DNA of 64,000 bases from the NCBI RefSeq assembly GCF_038039215.1, contig NZ_JBBPCL010000001.1:868001-932000 (forward strand), in the 5' to 3' direction. The stretch comes from Pseudonocardia sp. T1-2H. GTDB lineage: Bacteria > Actinomycetota > Actinomycetes > Mycobacteriales > Pseudonocardiaceae. Position numbers and translations under genes: made by a program. Position 1 is the stretch's first letter. Each line of letters begins with the position of its first letter. The notes under the pieces were generated by a model. It saw nothing but the letters and a program-made list of their open reading frames with translations, was not told the origin of the DNA and did no database searches. Of the stretch, positions 25,980 through 35,317 are shown one piece after another.

Positions 25980-26724
25980 TCCCCGCGTCGGGGTCCTCGG
26001 AGAGGACTGTGCTCACGCCCGATCGGGCGCCTCCGCCCGCGGGTGTCGTCTCTGTCCCGACCTCCTTGGGCACCAACAGCTCCCCGAGCACCGGCACGGA
26101 CAGGAACCCCTCCGCGCCGGCACAGAGCAGCCCGACGCGGGGAGGTCCCGCGCCCGCCGGTAGGCCAGCACGCGACGTCCAAGGCGAAGGTCCGCCGGAT
26201 CGTGACGGTCTGCGTGGGACCAGCCGGACGACCCCGCCGGCGAGCGCCTCCGGGAGCAGCGTGCCGCCGACGAGGGGCAGCACCGTGGCGGCCGCCGTCA
26301 CGAGGCCGACGATCCGGCCGAGGTAGGCGAGCGGACGCGGGAGCTGCTGCGCCGGGCGGAGGCGTCGGTGGTGATCACGATCTGTTCCTCTCGGAGGGCC
26401 GGGGCTGTCGCCCCGATGACTCCACGATCACCCCGGCCGGGCCCGCGCACAGTCGGCCGGGAGGGCCTGCGGGGGACGATCCCGTCGTCGGCCGATCGGG
26501 GGACGGCGGGGTCCGCCGGCGTTCCTCACCGCTTGGCGGACAGCCGGGACGACCGGTTCGTGACGTCGCGGCACCGGAGCTGATCGAGCGCGAGACCGAC
26601 GTCGGGTACCGGAAGAGGTACGCGAAGAGCTGGAAGGGGTGGCGCGCGGGCGATGAGTTCTGCGGGGCCGCGCGGTCTCTCCCGTGTGGGAACCTGCCGC
26701 CCGCCCCGACACGAGGAGACCCCG
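25980..26724. other. 745-bp stretch without an intact gene
   Basis: No frame on either strand has a start, ribosome site and family-like sequence. The minus strand at about 26060-26320 has hydrophobic segments (TAAATVLPLVGGTLLPEALA and VPVLGELLVPKEVG) that may be scraps of a former membrane protein. No name can be given. The stretch sits beside the esterase remnant and may be part of the same decayed zone. Confidence 0.4.
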
Positions 26725-27503
26725 ATGCCTGCCAGTACCCCCGCCCCGTCCGGTGCCCCCTGCTGGATCGACCTGTTCAGCTCCGACCCCGACCGCGCCG
26801 CCGAGTTCTACGGCGCGATCCTGGGCTGGGAGGCCGAGTCCTCCGGCGCCGAGTACGGCGGCTACGTGAACTTCAGCAAGAACGGCGTGCGCGTGGCCGG
26901 GATGATGCGCAACGACGGTTCGGCGGGCCAGCCGGACGCGTGGACCACCTACCTGTCGGTGCCGGACGCGAAGGCCACGACCGAGGCCGTCGTCGGCGCC
27001 GGCGGGCAGGTCTACCTGGAGCCGATGCAGGTGGGCCCGCTGGGGACCATGGGCATGGTGGCGGACCCGGGCGGTGCCGCGGTCGGGCTGTGGCAGCCCG
27101 GCGAGCACCGGGGCTACGGGCTGGACAGCGAGCCCGGCGCGCCCTGCTGGCACGAGCTGCACACCCGGGACTACGAGGCCGTGCTGGACTTCTACCGCAC
27201 GGCGTTCGGCTGGGAGACGCGGGTGATGAGCGACGCCGAGGACTTCCGGTACACCCAGATGGTCTCCGGGGACGGCGAGTACGCCGGGGTGATGGACGCG
27301 AGCGCCTTCCTCCCGGAGGGCGTCCCGTCGACCTGGCAGATCTACATCGGGGTCATGGACGTCGACGCGGCCGTGGCCCGCGCCGTCGAGCTGGGGGAAG
27401 CGTCGTCGAGGCGCCCGAGGACTCGCCGTACGGCAGGCTGGCGCGGATCGCGGACCCGACGGGTGCCCAGATCAAGCTGGTGGAGGTGCCGGTTCCGGCC
27501 TGA
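26725..27503 (+). CDS. Two-domain VOC (glyoxalase-like) protein, single frameshift
   Basis: About 258 residues in two VOC modules: residues 1-130 (GAPCWIDLFSSDPDRAAEFY) and 135-258 (GAPCWHELHTRDYEAVLDFY). This is the actinobacterial PhnB/hydroxylase-like VOC family. The frame breaks in the G run near 27393-27397. After VARAVELG the true continuation is GSVVEAPEDSPYGRLARIAD to the stop at 27503. The span is 3n+2 nt, in line with one lost G. Start ATG 26725 follows GAGGAG. Function unknown. Confidence 0.85.
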
Positions 27504-27504
27504 C

Positions 27505-27517
27505 TACCGTCAAGGGC
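27505..27517 (+). promoter_or_regulatory. Putative -10 box of a leaderless transcript
   Basis: TACCGT at 27505-27510 stands 7 nt before the GTG of the methyltransferase, with no ribosome site between. The -35 region is poor. Confidence 0.45.
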
Positions 27518-28636
27518 GTGACCGAACCGTCCTACCTGCGCACCACCCGCGAGGCCTACGACACCGTCGCGGCCGAGTACGCCGAGCACTTTCGCGGTGC
27601 GCTCGACAGGATGCCGCAGGACAGGGCGATCCTCGGCGCGTTCGCCGAGCTCGTGCGCGCGGACGGGCCGGTGCTGGACGTCGGCTGCGGGCCGGGTCAG
27701 GCACTGGCCCACCTGCGGACGCGCGGGGTGAAGGTCTTCGGCGTCGACCTCTCGCCCGGGATGGTCGACGTGGCCCGGTGGGCCAACCCGGGCGTCCGGA
27801 TCGACGTGGGCTCGATGACCGCGCTGGACCGGCCGGACGGCGCCCTCGGCGGCCTCGTCGCCTGGTACTCGATCATCCACATCCCGCCGGAGGAGCTGCC
27901 GGCGGTGTTCGCCGAGTTCCACCGCGTGCTGGTCCCACGCGGGCACCTGCTGCTCGCGTTCCAGGTGGGCGATGAACCCCTCCACTTCGACGAGGCGTTC
28001 GGGCACGCCGTCGACCTGGACTTCCGCCGGCTCCGGCCGGACCGGGTCGCGGACCTGCTCGCCGACGCCGGGTTCGAGGTGCTCGCGCGGACGGTGCGCG
28101 AGCCGGTGGGGGCGGAGACGGCCGAGCAGGCGTTCGTGGTGGCGCGGCGGAGCTTCCTGACTCGCCGCTCAGCACTCGACGATGGTCACCGCCAGGCCGC
28201 CGCGGCTCGTCTCCTTGTACTTGCTCTTCATGTCCGCGCCCGTCGCGCGCATCGTGCGGATCGCCTTGTCCAGGCTGACGTGATGGGTGCCGTCCCCCGC
28301 ACGGCCATGCGGGCGGCGGTGATCGCTTTCATCGACGCGATCGCGTTGCGCTCGATGCAGGGGATCTGGACGAGCCCGCCGATCGGGTCGCAGGTCAGGC
28401 CGAGGTTGTGCTCGATGCCGATCTCGGCGGCGTTCTCCACCTGCTCGGGGGTGCCGCCGAGGACCTCCGCGAGCCCTGCCGCGGCCATCGAGCAGGCCGA
28501 GCCGACCTCGCCCTGGCAGCCCACCTCGGCCCCGGAGATGGACGCGTTCTCCTTGAACAGCGCGCCGATGGCGGCCGCGGTGAGCAGGAAGCGGACGATC
28601 CCGTCGTCGTCCGCCGCCCGGCAGAATTTCGCGTAG
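27518..28636 (+). CDS. Class I SAM-dependent methyltransferase with run-on 3' end
   Basis: The conserved protein covers about residues 1-212. Motif I is [15 protein letters not shown], motif [18 protein letters not shown], then [20 protein letters not shown] and [11 protein letters not shown]. It belongs to the methyltransferase 11/25 type. Family homology ends at about 28153 ([10 protein letters not shown]). No stop follows in frame until 28636, and the extra 160 residues are simply antisense to sdaA. A lost stop through a one-base indel near 28155 is the likeliest cause. The GTG start appears leaderless. Substrate unknown. Confidence 0.75.
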   Translation: MTEPSYLRTTREAYDTVAAEYAEHFRGALDRMPQDRAILGAFAELVRADGPVLDVGCGPGQALAHLRTRGVKVFGVDLSPGMVDVARWANPGVRIDVGSMTALDRPDGALGGLVAWYSIIHIPPEELPAVFAEFHRVLVPRGHLLLAFQVGDEPLHFDEAFGHAVDLDFRRLRPDRVADLLADAGFEVLARTVREPVGAETAEQAFVVARRSFLTRRSALDDGHRQAAAARLLVLALHVRARRAHRADRLVQADVMGAVPRTAMRAAVIAFIDAIALRSMQGIWTSPPIGSQVRPRLCSMPISAAFSTCSGVPPRTSASPAAAIEQAEPTSPWQPTSAPEMDAFSLNSAPMAAAVSRKRTIPSSSAARQNFA

Positions 28637-29541
28637 TAGTGCAGGACCGCGGGGACGATCCCGGCCGCGCCGTTGGTCGGGGCCGTGACGATCCGGCCGC
28701 CCGCGGCGTTCTCCTCGTTGACGGCGAGGGCGAACAGGGTGACCCACTCCGTCGCGCCCAGCGGGTCGCCGTCCTCGACACGGGACTCCAGGTCCGCGCG
28801 CAGCGCCGCCGCCCGCCGGCGCACCTTCAACCCGCCCGGCAGTACGCCACCGGTGTGCGACCCGCGCTCGACGCACTCCTGCATCACCGACCACAGGTGC
28901 AGCAGCCCGGACCGGACCTCGGCCTCGGGCCGGCGCGCACACTCGTTGGCCAGCATCACGCCGCTGATCGAGAGTCCCGTCTCGCGGCACCGGCCGAGCA
29001 GCTCGGCGCCGCTGTGGAACGGGTACGGGACCTCCGTCGCGTCGGGGACGAGCACGGGTGCGCCCGTCTGGTCCTCGTCGAGGACGAACCCACCGCCCAC
29101 CGAGTAGTAGTGCCGGACCAGCAACGTCTCGCCGGTGCCCGAAGCCGCCCGGAACCGCATGCCGTTGGAGTGGAAGGGGAGCGAGCGCCGCCGGTACAGC
29201 ACGACGTCGTCCGCCATCGCGAAGGCGATCTCGTGCGTGCCGCCGAGCCGGATCCGCCCGGTCTCCCGGACGCGCTCGACGGTCGGGGCGGCCGCCACCG
29301 GGTCGACCGTCTCCGGTCGTTCACCGGCCAGCCCGAGCACCACCGCGCCGACGCTGCCGTGGCCCTTCCCGGTGGCGCCCAGCGAGCCGAACAGCTCCGC
29401 CTCCACGTGCGCGACCCGGTCCAGGAGCCCGTCCGCCGCCAGCCGCTCGACGAACGAGTGCGCGGCCCGCATCGGCCCGACGGTGTGCGAGCTCGACGGC
29501 CCGATCCCGATGCTGAAGAGGTCGAACGCGCTGACGGTCAT
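28169..29541 (-). CDS. sdaA: L-serine ammonia-lyase, single frameshift
   Basis: One-chain bacterial L-serine deaminase of about 457 residues. The N-terminus [20 protein letters not shown] is diagnostic. Later motifs are [17 protein letters not shown] and [17 protein letters not shown]. The Fe-S region is [20 protein letters not shown]. The frame breaks in the C5 run near 28293-28298, and the true C-terminus is [20 protein letters not shown], ending at 28169. The span is 3n+2 nt, in line with one missing base. It closes the soxBDAG operon. It converts serine, formed from sarcosine-derived glycine and C1 units, to pyruvate and ammonia. Confidence 0.92.
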
Positions 29542-29546
29542 GGTCG

Positions 29547-30156
29547 CTACCCGGTCCCCGGCTCGATGTGCCATTCCGCCGCGGCGTCGAACAGCCACTC
29601 GGCCAGGTACCCGGCGAAGGACGACCGCACCAGGATCCGGTAGTCCGTGCCCTCGTCGTCCAGGGCGAGCAGGACGACCCCGGCCCGGCCGAGCGTCGTC
29701 ACGGCCGCCGAGCCGGCCGGGAACGCCCGCGGGTGCAGGTCGATCGCGCAGCCGGTCTCCAGGACGTCGCGGGCGTGCGCGCCGCGCAGCCGGATCGTGG
29801 TCCGCTGGGCGGACACGTCGACCGCGGCGCCCTCGCCGTCCAGCGCCTCCCGCAGGCCGGCCTCGAGGTCCGCGGGGGAGACGAACGGGCTGTTCACGAG
29901 CCACTCGTCGGGCCCCAGCCAGATCGCGGTGCACCCGGAGACCTCGGCAGGGCCCGCGGCCCAGCCACGGACCGGGAGCGTCGTGCCGAGGTGCGCGGCG
30001 ACGCGCTCGACGGCCGCGCCGGAGCACCGGACGTCCACCATGGAGTGGAAGGGCTCGGCGAGCAACGCGACGGTGTCCGGGAAGCTCGGCGAAGCGCCCG
30101 GCCCAGCCGTGCAGCGGGCCGGTGCGCACGAGTGCCCCCATCCCTGTCTCAGCCAT
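29547..30156 (-). CDS. soxG: Sarcosine oxidase gamma subunit, single frameshift
   Basis: About 203 residues. The start is at 30156 ([21 protein letters not shown] N-terminus), overlapping the soxA end. One extra C near 30075-30082 shifts the frame, and the body continues as [35 protein letters not shown], and the end [19 protein letters not shown]. The span is 3n+1 nt. SoxG is a small subunit of the heterotetrameric sarcosine oxidase and resembles a GcvT-like fold. It lies between soxA and sdaA, as in other actinobacterial operons. Confidence 0.88.
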
Positions 30157-32917
30157 CTCGACGGGTTCCTTCCGGGTCGACGAGCACCGAGCTCGTCACC
30201 TCGACGGGCACGAGCTCACCGCCCACGGGGACGACGAGGGTCTCACCGATGCGCGCGTGCCCGCCCTTGACCAGCGCGAGCGCGAAGGTCCGGCCGAGCG
30301 CGGCGCTGCGGTAGCTCGACGTGACGTGGCCGAGCATCGGCACCGGGGGCGGCGGCAGCTCCGTGAGGTTCTCGACGATCTGCGAGCCCTCGGGGAGCTT
30401 GCGCTGCGGGTCCACCGGCAGCAGCCCCACGAGCTGCCTGCGCATCGGGTCGAGATTGGACGGCCGGGAGAAGGAGCGTTTCCCGATGAAGTCCGGTTTC
30501 TTCTTCGACACCGCCCAGGCCATGCCGAGGTCCTGCGGCGTGACCGTGCCGTCGGTGTCCTGGCCGATGATCGGGTAGCCCTTCTCGGCGCGCAGGACGT
30601 GCATGGTCTCGGTGCCGTACGGCGTGATCCCGTGCTCGGCGCCCAGCTCCAGGAGCCGCGCCCAGACGGCCGGTGCGTGCCAGCCGTCGACGCTCACCTC
30701 CCACGCCAGCTCACCCGAGAAGCTGATGCGCGCCAACCGGACCGGCACGCCGGCGATCCCGTCTCCTCCGTCGAGCACGGTGTCGAGCCAGCTCATGAAC
30801 GGGAAGGCCTCGTTCGACACGTCGACGCCGGGGGCGAACGCGCCGATCACGTCGCGCGACCGCGGGCCGACCACCGGGAACGTCGCCCACTGCTCGGTGA
30901 CCGACGTGAGGTACACCCGCAGGTGCGGCCACTCCGTCTGCAGCCACTCCTCCATGTGGTCGAGGATCGGCGCGGCGCCGCCGGTGGTGGTCATGACGAG
31001 GAAGCGGTTCTCGTCGATCCGGAGCACCGTGCCGTCGTCGATCACCATGCCGTCGAGCCCGCACATGACGCCGTACCGGACCCGGCCGGGCTTCAGCGAG
31101 CTCATCAGGTTCGTGTAGATCATGTCCAGGAAGGCGCCGGCGTCGGGGCCCTGGACGTCGATCTTGCCGAGGGTGGAGCCGTCGAGGATGCCGACGCCGC
31201 CGCGGACCGCCGCGCACTCGCGCAGCACGGCGGTCTCCATGTCCTCGCCCGGCCGCGGGTAGTAGCGCGGCCGCTTCCACTGGCCGACGTCCTCGAACAC
31301 CGCCCCGGCCGCGACGTGCCAGGGGTGCAGCGCCGTCGTCCGCTCGGGGTCGAACAGGCGTCCGCGCTCCCGCCCGGCGAGCGCGGCGAACGCGACCGGC
31401 GTGTACGGCGGGCGGAACGTGGTGGTGCCCAGGGACTCGATCGGCACGCCGAGCAGCTCGGCGGTGATCCCCGAGGCGATGACCCCGGAGGTCTTGCCCT
31501 GGTCGTGGGCCGTGCCGATCGTCGTGTAGCGCTTGACGTGCTCCATCGAGCGCATCCCGGCGCCGACGGCCCGGGCGATGTCCGCGACCGTCGCGTCCCG
31601 CTGGAGGTCGACGAACTGGCGGTCCGGGTCGCCGTCGGTGCGCCAGAGCACCTTCGTCGGCGTCCGCTCGAACGGCGCCGGCCGGTCGCCGGCGCCCTCG
31701 GCCAGGCAGCCGGCGAGATCCAGGGTGCCGTTCGCGGCCCCGACGACCGTGACGCCGTCGAGCGGTTCCCCGGGGACGAACGCACCGAGTGCGGGCTCGT
31801 AGCGGAGCGCCCCGCGGACGTGGCTGAACAGGTGGGCGGTGGGGTTCCACCCGCCGCTGACCAGCAGGAGGTCGCAGGGGATCGCCTCGTCGCCGACGAG
31901 GGCGTGGGTGACCCTCTCCGCGCCGCGGGTGCCGGTGGCCGCGGTCCCCGTCCGGACGGTGATCCCTTGCTCTGCGCACGCCCGCGCACCGGCCGCCGGG
32001 GCCTCGTCCCGGGCGTCGAGCACCGTGACGCGGGCCCCGGCGCGGGCCAGGTCCGCGGCGGCGTCGTAAGCCGCGTCGTCGCTGGTGAAGACCACGATCT
32101 CGCGTCCGGCGAGCACCCCGTGGCGGTGCAGGAAGTCCCGCGCCGCGCCCGCGAGCATGATCCCCGGCCGGTCGTTGTCCTCGAAGACGATCGGCCGCTC
32201 GTGCGCCCCGGCCGCGACGACGACCCGCTTCGCGCGGATCCGGTGCACCCGCTGCCGGGACACGTTCCGCCGGGCTCCGGCGCCGAGGTGGTCCGTGCGG
32301 CGCTCCAGGGCGAGGACGAAGCCGTCGTCGTAGTGGCCGAAGGCGGTGGTGCGCTGCAGGTGGAGCACGTCCGGGCAGGACCGCAGCTCGACGACGGTGT
32401 CCGCGACGAAGTCCAGGGCGGAGCGGCCAGCGATCCGCTCGGTGCCGAGCAGCGTGCCGCCGGCGGCCGGACGGTCGTCGACGAGCACGACCCGCTCCCC
32501 GCGGCGCGCGGCGGTGCGGGCGGCGAGCAGCCCGGCCGGCCCGGCGCCGACGACGAGCACGTCGCAGTGGGTGTACTTGCGGTCGTAACGGGCGGTGTCG
32601 GGCACCTCGGCCAGCCGCCCGCGCCCCGGGAGGCCGCGGGCGACCAGGCCGTCGGTCAGCTCGATCGTGCTCGCGAGCAGCATCGGCTCGGGGAACGGCT
32701 CCTCGACCTGCACGAGGCCGCTCGGGTCCTCGCTCCACGCGGCCGCGATCCCGCGCGGGCGGCCGAGCGTCACGCTCGTCGCGACCCGGTGCACCCCGTT
32801 CGCGAGCAGGGCGCTCGCGAGGGTGTCCCCGGGGTGGCCGGTGTAGGTGGTGCCGTCGAAGGTGAAGGTCAGGGTGCGGGAGCGGTCGATCCGGCCGTAC
32901 CCGTCGAGGCGGCTCAC
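30149..32917 (-). CDS. soxA: Sarcosine oxidase alpha subunit
   Basis: 922 residues. The N-terminal 2Fe-2S-like segment ([20 protein letters not shown]) is followed by an NAD-binding Rossmann fold ([20 protein letters not shown]) at about residue 120. A pyridine-nucleotide oxidoreductase core follows, then a C-terminal GcvT/aminomethyltransferase domain (about 530-922, with [20 protein letters not shown]) for folate-bound C1 transfer. Start GTG 32917 is fixed by the overlap with the soxD stop. Together with SoxB, D and G it oxidises sarcosine to glycine, H2O2 and methylene-tetrahydrofolate. Confidence 0.95.
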   Translation of the reverse strand: MSRLDGYGRIDRSRTLTFTFDGTTYTGHPGDTLASALLANGVHRVATSVTLGRPRGIAAAWSEDPSGLVQVEEPFPEPMLLASTIELTDGLVARGLPGRGRLAEVPDTARYDRKYTHCDVLVVGAGPAGLLAARTAARRGERVVLVDDRPAAGGTLLGTERIAGRSALDFVADTVVELRSCPDVLHLQRTTAFGHYDDGFVLALERRTDHLGAGARRNVSRQRVHRIRAKRVVVAAGAHERPIVFEDNDRPGIMLAGAARDFLHRHGVLAGREIVVFTSDDAAYDAAADLARAGARVTVLDARDEAPAAGARACAEQGITVRTGTAATGTRGAERVTHALVGDEAIPCDLLLVSGGWNPTAHLFSHVRGALRYEPALGAFVPGEPLDGVTVVGAANGTLDLAGCLAEGAGDRPAPFERTPTKVLWRTDGDPDRQFVDLQRDATVADIARAVGAGMRSMEHVKRYTTIGTAHDQGKTSGVIASGITAELLGVPIESLGTTTFRPPYTPVAFAALAGRERGRLFDPERTTALHPWHVAAGAVFEDVGQWKRPRYYPRPGEDMETAVLRECAAVRGGVGILDGSTLGKIDVQGPDAGAFLDMIYTNLMSSLKPGRVRYGVMCGLDGMVIDDGTVLRIDENRFLVMTTTGGAAPILDHMEEWLQTEWPHLRVYLTSVTEQWATFPVVGPRSRDVIGAFAPGVDVSNEAFPFMSWLDTVLDGGDGIAGVPVRLARISFSGELAWEVSVDGWHAPAVWARLLELGAEHGITPYGTETMHVLRAEKGYPIIGQDTDGTVTPQDLGMAWAVSKKKPDFIGKRSFSRPSNLDPMRRQLVGLLPVDPQRKLPEGSQIVENLTELPPPPVPMLGHVTSSYRSAALGRTFALALVKGGHARIGETLVVPVGGELVPVEVTSSVLVDPEGTRRDG

Positions 32918-33156
32918 TTCTCGAACCTGTACGTCACGGTGTCCCGGACGGCGGTGAACCAGCGGCGGCAGCCCGCGCTGTGGCTCCAGCGCTCGTGCAG
33001 GGGCCCCTTCGGGTTCGCGCGGTGGAACACGAACCGGGCCCACTCCTCGTCGGACAGTTCGGCCGGCGTCGCGGGGTAGGCGACGCCCGCCTGCCCGCCG
33101 TAGTGGAACTCGACCTCCTCGCGGGGGCCGCACCAGGGACAGTCGATGAGCTGCAT
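32914..33156 (-). CDS. soxD: Sarcosine oxidase delta subunit
   Basis: 80 residues. LIDCPWCGPREEVEFHYGGQ carries the CxxCG zinc-binding motif. WARFVFHRANPKGPLHERWS and HSAGCRRWFTAVRDT complete the family pattern with a His and a third Cys. The small zinc-binding subunit sits at the interface of alpha and beta. The ATG at 33156 follows AGGAGA and is 8 bp after the soxB stop. The stop overlaps the soxA start. Confidence 0.93.
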   Translation of the reverse strand: MQLIDCPWCGPREEVEFHYGGQAGVAYPATPAELSDEEWARFVFHRANPKGPLHERWSHSAGCRRWFTAVRDTVTYRFEK

Positions 33157-33164
33157 GGTCTCTC

Positions 33165-34412
33165 CTAGTGGGCCACGGCGGCCGCGCCGTGCTCGTCGAC
33201 GAGCGCGCCGCTGACGAAGCGGTCGAGGCCGAACGGTGCGACGTAGGGGTGCGGCTCGTCGTGGGCGATCGTGTGGGCCATGCACCAGCCGACGCCGGGC
33301 GTCGCCTTGAACCCGCCGGTGCCCCAGCCGCAGTTGAGGTAGACGTTCTCGTAGGGCGTGCGGCCGACGATCGGCGAGGCGTCCGCGGTGACGTCGACGA
33401 TCCCGCCCCAGGTCCGCAGCAGGTGGGCCCGCGCGAACACCGGGAACAGCTCGACCGCCGCGGCCATCTGCCGCTCGATGATGTGGAAGGCGCCGCGCTG
33501 GCCGTAGCCGTTGTAGGAGTCCACGCCCGCGCCCATCACGAGCTCGCCCTTGTGCGCCTGGGAGACGTACACGTGCACGGCGTTCGACATGACGATCGTC
33601 GGGTGCACCGGTTCCAGCAGCTCGGAGACCAGGGCCTGCAACGGGTGGCTCTGGATCGGCACCGGGATGCCGAGCAGGTCCGTGAGGGTCGAGGTGTGCC
33701 CGGCTGCGCAGAGCGCGACCTTCCCGGCTGCGATGTCGCCCCGCGTCGTCCGGACGCCGGTGACCCGGTCCCCGTCCGTGGTGAAGCCGGTGACCTCGCA
33801 GTCCTGGATCAGGTCGATGCCGGCCTCGTCGGCGCGCCGGGCGAAGCCCCACGCCACGTAGTCGTGTTTCGCGATGCCCGCGCGGGGCTGGTAGGTGGCG
33901 CCGTGCACCGGGTAGCGGATGTCCGCGGAGACGTTGACGATCGGGCAGATCTTCGCGACCTCGTCCGGGCCGATCCACTCCGCGTCGATCCCGTTCAGCT
34001 TGTTGGCCTCGACGCGCCGCACGCTCTCCCGCACGTCCTGCTCGGTGTGGGCGAGGTTGAGGACGCCGCGCTGGCTGAACAGGATGGGGTAGCCGAGGTC
34101 CTCCTCGAGGCCCTCCCACAGCTTCAACGAGTGCTCGTAGATCGCGGCGCTCTCGTCCCAGAGGTAGTTCGAGCGGATCAGGGTGGTGTTGCGGGCCATG
34201 TTCCCGCCGGCCAGCCAGCCCTTCTCCAGGACCGCGACGTCGGTGATGCCGTGGTTCTTCGCCAGGTAGTGCGCGGTGGCCAGGCCGTGCCCGCCGCCGC
34301 CGACGATCACCACGTCGTAGGAGCGCTTCGGCTCGGGCGTGCGCCAGAGGAAGTCCGGATGGTCCGGGGGCTGCCACGGGCGAGCGTGCGGGCCCGTCGT
34401 CGTGTCGGTCAT
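33165..34412 (-). CDS. soxB: Sarcosine oxidase beta subunit
   Basis: 415 residues, a D-amino-acid-oxidase-like flavoprotein. The FAD fingerprint is [20 protein letters not shown], followed by the SoxB-typical [20 protein letters not shown]. The C-terminal flavin motif is [20 protein letters not shown]. SoxB holds the active-site FAD and the covalent FMN at the alpha-beta interface. It is the first gene of the operon, with the start at 34412. A perfect palindrome and a divergent GntR gene lie directly upstream. Confidence 0.95.
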   Translation of the reverse strand: MTDTTTGPHARPWQPPDHPDFLWRTPEPKRSYDVVIVGGGGHGLATAHYLAKNHGITDVAVLEKGWLAGGNMARNTTLIRSNYLWDESAAIYEHSLKLWEGLEEDLGYPILFSQRGVLNLAHTEQDVRESVRRVEANKLNGIDAEWIGPDEVAKICPIVNVSADIRYPVHGATYQPRAGIAKHDYVAWGFARRADEAGIDLIQDCEVTGFTTDGDRVTGVRTTRGDIAAGKVALCAAGHTSTLTDLLGIPVPIQSHPLQALVSELLEPVHPTIVMSNAVHVYVSQAHKGELVMGAGVDSYNGYGQRGAFHIIERQMAAAVELFPVFARAHLLRTWGGIVDVTADASPIVGRTPYENVYLNCGWGTGGFKATPGVGWCMAHTIAHDEPHPYVAPFGLDRFVSGALVDEHGAAAVAH

Positions 34413-34447
34413 TCCGGGTCCCTCGCCTGGTGGATGAGTATCCGTAG

Positions 34448-34461
34448 ACTGATATATCAGT
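34448..34461. promoter_or_regulatory. ACTGATATATCAGT palindrome, likely GntR operator
   Basis: A perfect 14-bp palindrome lies between divergent soxB and gntR, 36 bp upstream of soxB and 69 bp upstream of the regulator start. TGATATATCA-type cores are typical sites of FCD-class GntR repressors. It probably controls both directions, with autoregulation. Confidence 0.75.
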
Positions 34462-34529
34462 TACCGGGTACGGTAGGCGCCGGGACGGGGCGGGTCAAGG
34501 CCGCCCGCGGATCCGACGGGAGGGTGCCG

Positions 34530-35180
34530 GTGAGCGTCGCGCAGGAGACCGGGTCGCTGGCGGACAGGGCCTACGCGGCCATCCGGGACCGGCTCGTCAT
34601 GCTGGAGATCCGCCCCGGCGAGCCGCTGAACGACGAGCGCCTCGCCGAGGAGCTCGGCACCGGGCGCACGCCGGTGCGCGAGGCGCTCAAGCGGCTGGAG
34701 GGGGATCGGCTCGTCGTCGCGTACCCGCGGCGGGGCACGTTCGCGACGGCCGTGGACATCACCGAGCTCGCCCACCTGTCCGAGGTCCGCGAGCAGCTCG
34801 AGCCGCTCGCCGCGCGCAGCGCCGCCCGCAACGCCGGCTCCGTGGACCGGGCCGCGCTCGCCGCGCTGGCGGAGGAGGTCGCGGCCTTCGACCCGGACGC
34901 GACGGATCCGCACACGCTGCTCCGCGCGGACGTCGAGGTGCACCGGACGATCTACCGCGCCACCGGCAACCCGCACCTCGAGGACGTCTGCGTGCGGCTG
35001 GACAACCTCGCCACCCGGATCTGGGTGCTGTTCATGGGGCGCATGCCGACGTTGCCCGGGCATGTCCACGAGCACGCGGACCTGCTGCGCGCCGTCGTCG
35101 AGGGCCGGGAGGAGAAGGCGGCGGAGCTCGCGCTCGCCCACGTCGTGGGGTTCGAGAAGTCGATCCGCGCCCTGTTGTAG
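34530..35180 (+). CDS. GntR-family (FCD) regulator of the sarcosine operon
   Basis: 216 residues. The N-terminal winged helix is ADRAYAAIRDRLVMLEIRPG, then the recognition part GTGRTPVREALKRLEGDRLV. The C-terminal FCD ligand domain has the metal/ligand residues in LRADVEVHRTIYRATGNPHL and HVHEHADLLRAVVEG. Start GTG 34530 follows GGGAGGG. It is divergent from soxB with a palindromic operator between them. It is probably the sarcosine- or glycine-related repressor of soxBDAG-sdaA, and the ligand is not known. Confidence 0.9.
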   Translation: MSVAQETGSLADRAYAAIRDRLVMLEIRPGEPLNDERLAEELGTGRTPVREALKRLEGDRLVVAYPRRGTFATAVDITELAHLSEVREQLEPLAARSAARNAGSVDRAALAALAEEVAAFDPDATDPHTLLRADVEVHRTIYRATGNPHLEDVCVRLDNLATRIWVLFMGRMPTLPGHVHEHADLLRAVVEGREEKAAELALAHVVGFEKSIRALL

Positions 35181-35229
35181 CGCGCCCCGCCCACCCAGGG
35201 CTCCTGCCGCGCGCCGGGCCCCTGTTCCT

Positions 35230-35282
35230 TGCACGAACGGCACTTTCGTGGGTCAGGTCCGCACCGACGTCCCGTTCGTGCA
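35230..35282. repeat. Dispersed intergenic palindromic repeat, copy 1
   Basis: The outer arms TGCACGAACGG and CCGTTCGTGCA are perfect inverted complements. Inside is CACTTTCGTG and an AGGTCCGCAC core. It closely matches the element at 56441-56492. It lies between the converging gntR and TPM-domain genes and could act as a terminator. Confidence 0.7.
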
Positions 35283-35317
35283 GGTCAGGGGGGATGGTGC
35301 GGAGAGATGCGGGGCGC

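Noticed and set aside
29135..33079. 1314-codon plus-strand frame opposite sdaA-soxGAD
   Set aside because: The translation is rich in R, P, A and G without any family motif, and the minus strand carries the clear sox genes.
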